A stretch of 64,000 nucleotides of DNA from Arabidopsis thaliana (taxonomy: Eukaryota; Streptophyta; Magnoliopsida; Brassicales; Brassicaceae). Location of the stretch: assembly GCF_000001735.4 (NCBI RefSeq), contig NC_003070.9, forward strand, positions 2,914,001-2,978,000. Reading direction: 5' to 3'. Under the pieces are notes generated by a model. That model was not told the origin of the DNA and searched no databases. It worked only from the letters and a program-made list of their open reading frames with translations. The position numbers and the translations under genes are program-made. Positions 54,895 through 64,000 of this stretch are shown one piece after another; the first letter of the stretch is position 1; every line of letters begins with the position of its first letter.

Positions 54895-57457
54895 TCATTG
54901 CATGAAATTCAAACATTTGATAACCAAAGTGAAATTGATCAAAATTATTGGGTAATAATGAATGTTTACCCTTTTAAAATGCTCAACTTCTTTCTCCAGT
55001 TGTGATTCATCAGAGTTTTTGTTTACTTGATCTTGACAACCAACCTCTACCGGTTCCTGGTGTTGTCTTTTCAGCACCTGCAATCAAACAAACAATAATC
55101 ATAGTAAAGTGAAGAGACAAAGATTTAAGACACTGATATTGAGATGGAAATATCCATTTTATCCCCAGCAAGGAAATTAACTAACAAGTTCGAAATTTTC
55201 ACAAGATTTAAATAAATTGACTAAGAGGTGATCAGCATACCATTAATTTCATTGGAAGAACGAAATGAAGAATGCAGGGAATCTAGGTACAACGGGGTTG
55301 ATTGTAGAGTTTGAAATGGTTATTATATGGGTTTGCTCAGTGTAGGAAGTAGAATGATTAAAAGATGTACTTACGAGTTTGAAGATCTCGGAAGATTCAA
55401 TAAATTCAACTTCTTGGAGATCCATATTCTCATTCCGTTGAAGTGTAACTGATAATCGTGTAATCAAACACAAAATTATGAATTTTCGCTTTGCCTGCAA
55501 CAGAAAACATAGAATCAAAACAACCACATCAACAAATTGATCCTGGTTTGCTAAGCTGATATATGACACACTACCTCCCCAGTGAAGCCCTTAAGAGGTG
55601 CACGATCAAGCTTGGGAAACTTTTTTCTTTGGTATCTCACAAGCATAGCTATAAGCTGAAAATAATATGATAGTAATCAGAAAAACAGTAAATTCCACAG
55701 CAGTAAAAAAAAAAATGTAAATTGAAGACAAGTTCCTCCTTATAGAGGATTAAGTACCCTACCTCGATTTCCTCAGCAGTGTAGCTGTGGAGATGATCCC
55801 CATTCTACGAAAGAAGAAACTATTAATAACAATGTGGACAAAACAAATACTGAAAACCTACAAAAATTTTCTAGTAGAAACATAGAGTACTCTTGGTGAT
55901 AAGCTTTTGTGAGTTACTTTTCCAGATTATAAAGAGCTGTGCTTATTGAATGGTATGTTTGACAGCGTTAGATGAACTAACCTTGATGATATGATAAGAT
56001 TGCTTATGATAACCCTTTTTCCCTGTGATGATTCCGATATTGTGCAAGAAACAAGCAGCTTCGAGATACTCAAGATCTTTATCGTCTAAGATAACCTTAA
56101 AATCATTGCACTTCCTCAAACCTAGATAGATCTCCTGGAAAATCACTGTACTATCAAACCTACTGAAACAAAATGACCATATCCAGTTGTGCAAAGCTTA
56201 AAATGAAATTTGAAACCATTAGGCACTAGCGCACACACACAAAAGAGATATATATATGACCAGAGGAATGCATATTTAAAAGGTATGACAAAAAGCTACA
56301 ATCTTTATGAATATCTGCCAACCAATATTTCACAATTAAGTTGCTCGTGAAAAGGAATGTACCTTTGCAATCTTGGCACAGTGTATCGCATGAGTCATTC
56401 GCTTTTTACCACTGAAACGCGTGGCAAGCCTCATGACCGATCGCCATCTTGCATTAGCATTTAAATCATATGATCCATCAAAAGCTTTGGCCAGAGAATC
56501 AGCAATCACACCCTCTGCCAATGCATACTCTGAGACCTCCATGTCCTCTATGCCAAGAGCCTTGAATATTTCCTCCAACAATACAGCCCCAGCAACAATG
56601 AACTCTGATCTTCTCTTGAAAAATCCCTCCCTTCGAATCAGCTCTTCGTCTCCTTCACTGCATAGCTTTGCTACAACGCTGCTCAGCTCTCTTGTACCAA
56701 ATCTCCAGTCCCTCTTATACCCTTCCAAATTGAAATCACACAAATCAGCTCCATAGCCACTGAAAACTGCATTCTCAATAGCTCGTATAGTTCCAGAAGA
56801 TCCCACAACAACCTCAAAACCATCTGATTCATTCAATTTTTCTGCTAACCTAGACTCATCAATCGCATGACGAATATAGTCTCTCATTTCCTTCAATCCA
56901 ATACCATTTTTCATAAACATCTGCGTCAAATTCACGTGACCTAGCTTTAAAGAAACAGCAAGCTTGACATCACCACACTTACCAACCACAAATTCAGTAG
57001 AACCACCTCCAATATCAACACACAACACTGATTTCTCAAACACAGGTAAAAACTGAAGCACGCCTAAATAAACTAACCTGGCTTCCTCTTCACCAGAAAG
57101 CACATCGACCTTAAGCCCAACATCCTCAAAAACCGCATCCACGAACTCTTCCTGATTCTCGGCTCGCCGTAAGGCTTCCGTTGCAACGCATCGGATCCTA
57201 TCACCAGAGACGTGGTGCGAGAGAATTAAACTTTTGAATTTCCGTAGAGATTGAAGCGCGCGAGCCTGAGATTGAGACGAAATTGAGGTTGGAGATTCAC
57301 GAGACAACACCACTGGCTCTTTGAGTCTCTCGATTGGAACGAAAGATCTACCGGAAGGCTCAGCTTGGACTATTAGAAGCTTGAAAGAATTTGTTCCCAA
57401 ATCAATGGAGGTGAAGACCTCCGATGATATAGGATTCGATAGCAGATTGGAGTTCAT
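54895..57457 (-). CDS. Ppx/GppA-family phosphatase with HD-like C-terminus
   Basis: Exons 57457-56363, 56134-55982, 55804-55763, 55655-55575, 55494-55375, then 55077 to either 54970 (spliced) or 54895 (read-through stop); 533 or 558 residues. The N-terminal actin-like ATPase fold shows DLGTNSFKLLIV (19-30), LSGEEEARLVYLG, CVDIGGGSTEFVVG and VGSSGTIRA, the hallmarks of exopolyphosphatase/pppGpp phosphohydrolase. The C-terminal part (THAIHCAKIAK...AACFLHNIG...KQSYHIIKN, RYQRKKFP) is HD-like, as in bacterial Ppx. Substrate in plants is uncertain: polyphosphate or (p)ppGpp are candidates by family. No clear transit peptide. Its last exon was not resolved, because no good acceptor continues the usual family ending. 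Recalled locus AT1G09195. Confidence 0.85.
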
Positions 57458-57721
57458 CTTCGATCGAATCACAACTAATTAACAATGATCTTCACAACAA
57501 TTTCAGCGTCAAAGCTGATTAATTTGTGAGACTATAATGAGTTGTGAACTAGCACAAATTAACCAAACAATTAGTGATTAATAAAGTCAACTAAAAAGTC
57601 AATACTTTGATAGAACAAAAGATAATTGCTTGGAATTAATATTATAACCCTTGGATTTAACTTGAAATTTTACAATCTTATGGTTCTAATCAAAACACAA
57701 GAGTAACCAGAATACTTAGAT

Positions 57722-58318
<597 letters not shown>

Positions 58319-58345
58319 TCAACGGATATAAGAGGTTTCTATCAC

Positions 58346-58353
58346 GATCCGCG
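58346..58353 (+). promoter_or_regulatory. Histone octamer element 1
   Basis: GATCCGCG, the reverse complement of CGCGGATC, the plant histone octamer that gives meristem and S-phase expression. Confidence 0.75.
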
Positions 58354-58416
58354 TGAAATCACAGCAACCGTAGATTAATACAATTCTACGGACAGATTTC
58401 ATTCTTTTCTAACACT

Positions 58417-58424
58417 GATCCGCG
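58417..58424 (+). promoter_or_regulatory. Histone octamer element 2
   Basis: A second exact GATCCGCG, 71 bases further upstream; both copies continue with TGAA. Paired octamers strengthen the assignment. Confidence 0.75.
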
Positions 58425-59216
58425 TGAAGGTACGAAGACCAATAGAAATAAAAGAAATAATCTAAATATATTATCTTTACCAAAAAACCAAGCCCATTAC
58501 TTAATAGGGCCTGCGTAATTGTTTTTCTTTTTTTGGTTCTCAATCAGCTTTTTCTGGGCTTAAATACCATCTCAATATGCTAGGACGCTGTTTTGTATAA
58601 AGATTGTGACTTCATCTTTTGAGAATGACATCATGAATTAAAATATTGCTGTCTAAGGTTAAGGTAAAACAAAGATTGCACTGCATTCGTTCTCTAGCGT
58701 TCTAAGCATCTGTGGTTGGGGTACAATTATCTCTATATAATTTTTGTTATCTCAACATCTGTCTTCACAATGGAAGTGAACCCAGTATAAGTGTATAGAC
58801 AATGTGGAAATTGTTTGGAAAGTGAAAGACATTCTACATTACTACTACTCTAGTATCAATCAACTTGCAGGGACGTTGGACTGTTGGATTATGGACTTGG
58901 TGGTCTGTATTGACTGACAAGAGACTAACAACAAATTCTCAAAGGGTGGGGAGCAGTGAACGAATACACCAGAATCCGATTTTGGCGGACATTGGCTTAG
59001 CAGAGAAACAAGAGTAGAGAAAGAGAAGCAACTGCAAAACTTCTTCATGGTTTTTTAAAGTCTAAAATGAGCATCTGACAGACATTGTATCCCCCTTTTA
59101 GTTTTGCTAAAACTTGTTTCTATCTCCGACAAACTAGATGCTAAAATACTTCAAAAGAAAACGATAAAACAATAAAGAGACTGAAAACTTTGGTCTTCAA
59201 ATCTTCAACCTTTCAC
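58425..59216. other. H3.1 upstream region and CRT2 3' flank
   Basis: A GGGCCT site-II-like element near 58508 lies in the left part. The right part should contain CRT2 3'-UTR. No other gene recognised. Confidence 0.45.
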
Positions 59217-62200
59217 CTATAGCTCATCCTGCAAAACCAAATCACGCAGTTTTAACCACAACTCAAGGAAAACAACAAAATTATGGATGAGTGAAATTTC
59301 TCCAAGTGATATTGTGGTAGCATACATGAGCGGTGGCGTCTTTCTCAGAGGTTTCCTCGCTATCTACTGATTTGGTCTCCTCGGCCTTAGATTCAGAATC
59401 GGAATCATCTCCTCCTTCATCATCCTCTGGTTCGTCTTCAGCCTGGAATTTATATCACATATAATATTAGGACCTTGACAGAAACAAACAAGACTCTAAA
59501 AAATTTGATCCTTCACAAGTGCTTACATCAGATTCCGCAGGTGCGTCCTTGGATTCCTGTATCAACACAGAAAAAGGAGAATGCCGTCTTAGATTATCTA
59601 TTCCCAACTTGGTTACAACAATTACATAATTGGCAGTAGAAACTCCACAAAAGTCCAAACTACTTGTTTTAGAGAGATTCAAATGAATTAAGCTAAATAA
59701 TTAGGAGAGATATTTACCTCTTCCTCATTCTTCTTCTCAGCCTCATCGAAAGCTGCTTTCTCCGCCTGCAATGTGATATTAGATTGGATATTCTGATCAG
59801 TAACCAGAAACAAAAAAAAAAAAACTGTGTTATGAAATTGGGTATTTTAAACACCTACATCCTTGAGCTTTCCCCATGTTTCATCTGCCAACTTCTTGGC
59901 ATAGTCTGGGTCATCGCAGATCAAGACATTGTCGAACAATGATCCTGATTTCACCTGGAAGAGTAACATGTATTAGATGAGAGTCATGGGAATAAAGCAT
60001 ATCTTCGAAGGTCATTCAAAGTGACAAAGATTTATTTACCTGCCACAATTCGAGTCCAACATATTTCAGCTTGGGGAAGACGTAGAGCTCTGGGTCATCC
60101 TTGAAGTCTGCGGTAATCAGTTTATTTTAGGCACACTAATTGTTTATTATTATGTCTAAGAGAGCTAAATTTTCATGTAAGTTAATGCAAGCATAAAAAA
60201 CAAAAAGTTGCGAGTTCTACAGTTACATCCAAATGAACATGATATAAAAGTGTAAATAAAGGTGAACAAAAGATATAGATTACTAAATGTGTCAAACTGG
60301 TGTGACCATGGATTTAATGATAGAGAAGATAAAAGAAAAACCAGGTTAGTTACAAACATGTTTCTATTTAATAGGTTAAACCACTAAACATAGAGACGCC
60401 AATAAACCTTTTGGAAGTAAAGGATTACTTCAGCATTTGAGTTTAAATGAACCCTTAGGCCTTAGACTTAGATAGTCCTTCTACTTAGTCAAGAGAAATC
60501 TAACTGGAGAAGATTTAGGCATACCAGAAACGACCATCAAACAACAAAGAACAGAAGTTGAACCACAAATTACATGCAACATGGATAATATGGCCACAGA
60601 GAGTAGTAATGTACCAGGGTTGTCAATCAATGGAGCCTCCCACTTGCCCTTGTAGTTGGGGTTCTTGATTTGCTACAAAAATATTTGACAGCCTTGAGAG
60701 GAAGAAAAACGTTGACCAGGATATAGATACTTTTTGGAATAGAAATTGACAAACCTTAGGCTTCCATTCACCCATGTACTCAGGGTTGGGGATTGTTGGG
60801 GCAGTCCACTCACCATCTTCTTCATCATCCCAGTCCTCAGGCTAAGAGAAAGGACAACGAAAAATCAGCAAATACGGAACACAGCAAGAGATTTTAGATT
60901 TTACATCAATTATAGACAAGTATGAACCTTCTTTGAGTCGGTGTCTGGGATCTCCTTAGGGATATCATCGTAACCGTCAGGTTTCTTGTCTTCAGGGTCA
61001 GAAATGTATTCTTGTTCGTCCCAGTCCTCAGGCTGTACAAATAAATAAAAGGATCAATTTGTATGATGGATGGTATCTCAGGTATAATCAACCAAGTTCA
61101 TCAGAGAGCTTTGGTATGGTTTGTGGTTAGTTCTAGTTTGCTCCAAAATTGAGTATAAGTGGTTGGTTCTCAGTTTAGCCTGGTTGTTCATAAGAAATAG
61201 AATACCTTCTTGGCGCTGGGGTCCTTGATCTTCTTGGGTGGGAGAAGATCCCAGTCAGAGTAAAGGCTACCAGTTTGTTTCTCAACATTGTCGATGAGAA
61301 TGCTGTAAGTAGCATCTGGGCGGAGGATAAATGTGTACACATGGGTGAGCTGGTCAGTTTCACATGGAACATCTTTCTTGATCAGGTGGTTGGCTTCATT
61401 ATAGGTAAGGATAGCATGCACTTTCTTTGTGCTGTAGCCACAGATATCAGGACCAAACATGATACTGCAGGTAAAAAAGCAGATGGGTTGTTATTTTTAA
61501 ACATTGATGTTAATTGATAATAGGTTGAGATGATAAGAGTGAGATGAGATAGGATTTGTACCTGTATGGTGTGTCTCCACCAAATTTCTTTTGGTCAACA
61601 TCACCACTTAGTAGCTTCATGTAGCCACCACCGCAGTCAAGCTTTTGCTCGTGCTTGACTGAGAATTGGAAGACTAAGGTCTTGTCCTTGTTACTGAATT
61701 CAGGGAACTCAGCTGAAATGGCGTAGAATCTGTAGTCTTCACTGGTCTGGATACCTGCCAGACAATGGCAATTGCAACAACGCATTAGCACAAGCTTGTA
61801 AAACAATAAATAATGATTCTGTGATTAGCTCTGAAGGCTGAATCATACCTTTATCGTTAGCGTCACCAGACCAATTTCCCGCAGTGTGCTTCCACTCCCC
61901 AGCAGTGTTATCATCCTTCTTCCACTCAGATTTAACCCATCTGTTCTCCCAGCCATCTTTAGAAATGGAAATAACAAAGATAACAAATCAAGACAGACAT
62001 CAGACAAGAAGAATCACAAGATTATATACTAAGTTAAGAACAACAAGACAATCCAACACAAGAAACACGAATTGAACAAACCATATAATATTTTTTAGTA
62101 TTTCAAATCAGAAAAGTCGACTAAACAAACTCAAGAGCGGGCTTCACTGAACATATTCATCATTGAAATTAGTAAACTAGTGTCGAACCAGAAAGGAATC

Positions 62201-62655
62201 ATATGCTAACTATCATCTCAGAATTTTCATCATCGTTAAAAACTTGATCTCCCAAACATCTACACGAAAAGTATTAATCACCAAAAGTTGGAGGTCATTT
62301 CCTGGGATCTCCAATTATAATTTAGAAATCAAAAACCCCAGACAAACCAAAATCAACAAATTCATAGATCCATAATAATCCTGATCCAACATTTGAGAAC
62401 AAACTATCAGATGAAAACGAGGATATCGTAGCATGGATCTTAAACTCGTAGCATAAATCACATTAAAACTCAAATTGAAGAAATAGATCGCAAGCCAGAA
62501 CACAAACAGACGCATCATCAGGAAGATAGAGTATAGAGATAGAGATGTAGAAATTAGATACCATCAAAGCGCTCCTCGAAAATAACTGCGGCGGAGGCGA
62601 TCGCAACAAGACCGATAAGAATTAGAGAGACGAGGCTAGGAATCATTTTCGCCAT
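59217..62655 (-). CDS. CRT2: Calreticulin, ER calcium-binding lectin chaperone
   Basis: Thirteen exons: 62655-62562, 61956-61849, 61754-61562, 61464-61206, 61032-60928, 60841-60755, 60672-60615, 60107-60040, 59954-59859, 59765-59718, 59556-59527, 59442-59326, 59228-59217, giving 424 residues. A signal peptide ([17 protein letters not shown]) is followed by the globular lectin domain ([23 protein letters not shown]), the P domain with PEDWD(E/D) and NP(E/N)Y repeats at about 219-302, and an acidic low-affinity calcium domain. One glycosylation site (NWS) lies near residue 59. The end is HDEL, and its last three residues sit alone in a 12-base final exon. It refolds glycoproteins together with calnexin and buffers ER calcium. 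Recalled as CRT2/CRT1b (AT1G09210). Confidence 0.96.
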
Positions 62656-62722
62656 TGCTAAAAAAAACTCAGATCGGAGCTTCCCCGAGATCAGATGATG
62701 AAGATGTACAAGACCTGGAGCT

Positions 62723-62730
62723 TATATATA
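62723..62730 (-). promoter_or_regulatory. TATA box of CRT2
   Basis: TATATATA on the minus strand, about 70 bases before the ATG. Confidence 0.6.
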
Positions 62731-62814
62731 CCGCGAGGAGAGGAGCTAGCAAGTGAGCTTTGCTCTCATGGATTTTATTTTAGGCTACGTCGTGTAAATC
62801 TGCAGCCACGTAAT

Positions 62815-62833
62815 CCAATAGGTAACCGACACG
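62815..62833 (+). promoter_or_regulatory. ER-stress response element of CRT2
   Basis: Exact CCAAT-N10-CACG, about 85 bases upstream of the TATA box, in the same orientation relative to the gene as in BIP3. The spacer contains ACCGAC, and the CACG continues as CACGTCA, whose complement TGACGTG resembles the UPRE core. Confidence 0.72.
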
Positions 62834-64000
62834 TCAGATACATTTGTCATTGAGAATGACATGTCGTTATAGTATTGGATAAAACGGGAGAAAGAAGGCT
62901 GTGCATAATTAGCCTTAAGCAAAAGATTTGACACGTGTAAAGATATTAGCGGTTGGTGCGGTGATATAAACAAAAAACAAGTGTGCTTCTCGTGGAGAGT
63001 AGAGTAAACAAAAGAAGCAGATCTCTCGGGTGTTTTAGTAAATATATAGCTTGGTTTGTTGGATTAAACGTGATCTCAGCCGTTAGATTCCAACTGAATT
63101 TTTAAATCTACAAAAATTCTAAAAGCGTGGGCCGAGAGGAAGATTGATGTGTGTATTTTGGGCCGATAAAATTTTAAATTATAAATCTTTTTGTGTTGAT
63201 GGTTTTTTTGTGTGAAGAAGATTAGCGTAAAAGCTACTCAAAATCTGACTTGGATTCAAATTTGATAATGACACCCATTGAAGCAAAGTTTTTTCAAAAA
63301 ATGAACTATTTTTATGCATGTTCTTGTTACTCATTGATCCATTTAGTCTTTTTTAATCTCTTTGAATGATTTGAGCTCCATTGTATTTTACACATCTTTG
63401 TCACTGTAATCTCAGCTAACTGAGACTTCATTAGAGAGCTCACCAAACTTTAGGAGTTTATGATCAAAACTCATTGAAGATTGGGAGTTTAGGATTTAGG
63501 GTTTAGGAAAAGGGGATGCAAGAAACAGATCATCCTCACAGATTCGGTGCTGACCCATCTTCAGGAGAATCCAAGCGCAGCACAGAAACACATGCAACCC
63601 CCAGTGGTCTATGAACAAGATTTCATAAGCTTGGGTCTTCAGAAGAGGAATCATCAAAAACCCTTGTTGCAGATTCTCATCGCTTTTTCTTTTATTATCT
63701 ATCAAACTTGCACCCAGCAATGCTCTCATGTTTTCCTTTTTTCTTGTGAAGTTATTATGACAATGAATTATGAACTTGGTCTTCTTGATTAGGTTTGCGT
63801 TTCTTTATAATCCAATAAAACCATTCAGAATAGAAAACACCTTTTGGGAGTTTATGATCAAAACATTGAGGATCAGAACAGAGCTCCCAAAAATTCTGAA
63901 GTTTATCATCAAAACAATAAAGATTGGAGTCATAAATATATACATGCTCCGCTATGTTACTTGTGAATGTCCTGGAAGTTTAGCTACTCCTCTAACATCC
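62834..64000. other. CRT2 upstream region, no clear gene
   Basis: AT-rich. Holds a G-box (gacacgtgt near 62931), a telomere-like GGATTTAGGGTTTAGG near 63490 and a pair of diverged direct repeats (GGAGTTTATGATCAAAAC at about 63452 and 63847). A plus-strand open frame at 63547-63792 has no ATG at its start and no family I recognise. Confidence 0.4.

Noticed and set aside
54895-54969. Read-through ending of the Ppx gene as the sole form
   Set aside because: The sequence after AAA-AGG starts with a good donor (gtaaac) and reads as hydrophobic intron-like residues, but I could not find a better last exon, so both ends are given.
63547-63792. 81-codon plus-strand frame at the right edge
   Set aside because: No ATG at its start, no splice context, no family recognised; left in the spacer note.

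Overview
The window is plant nuclear DNA and reads as Arabidopsis thaliana or a very close relative. I recognise the gene order as the chromosome 1 neighbourhood of loci AT1G09040 to AT1G09210; this comes from memory of the families, not from a search. Genes are dense, mostly multi-exon with short AT-rich introns of GT-AG type, and separated by AT-rich spacers. I see no intact transposon, integrated virus, CRISPR array or bacterial-type operon. Most gene models below were assembled by hand from splice sites. Where possible I checked that the summed exons keep frame and give a length plausible for the family.

Layout. 1-7 kb: a tandem pair of SANT-type nuclear proteins, the first cut by the window edge. 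7.4-11.3 kb (minus): JMJ24, a WRC/RING-like/JmjC protein. 13.8-14.7 kb: SRC2, a C2-domain cold-response protein. 15.3-17.8 kb (minus): BIP3, the stress-inducible ER Hsp70. 18.7-22.5 kb: RBOHB NADPH oxidase. 22.7-25.3 kb (minus): RPT5B proteasome ATPase, then a tRNA-Glu(TTC). 26.1-28.2 kb (minus): CLPR3. 28.9-31.8 kb (minus): splicing factor SR30, divergent from an MCTS1-like PUA protein (32.6-34.9 kb). 35.8-42.6 kb (minus): PP2-B15 F-box/lectin, DMP8 and a PP2C phosphatase. 42.6-48.2 kb (minus): a kinesin-14 with a calponin-homology domain. 50.2 kb: a secreted glycine-rich protein. 51.1 kb: SAR1A GTPase. 52.3-53.7 kb (minus): a PPR protein. 54.9-57.5 kb (minus): a Ppx/GppA-like phosphatase. 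57.7 kb (minus): histone H3.1. 59.2-62.7 kb (minus): calreticulin CRT2.

How they relate. These are independent eukaryotic genes, but three (BIP3, SAR1A, CRT2) serve the early secretory pathway. BIP3 and CRT2 both carry exact CCAAT-N10-CACG ER-stress elements upstream of their TATA boxes. SRC2 lies close to an RBOH gene, and SRC2 is reported to act with an RBOH oxidase.

Most interesting observations. The tandem duplication at the left edge carried a complete but orphaned last coding exon of JMJ24. A 43-bp duplication across an intron/exon boundary of the kinesin gene creates two in-frame splice acceptors. RPT5B has a GC-AG intron. JMJ24 and CLPR3 show lost catalytic residues. The PP2C ends in an unusual paired-CxxC tail. 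I did not find a convincing wholly new biological system.
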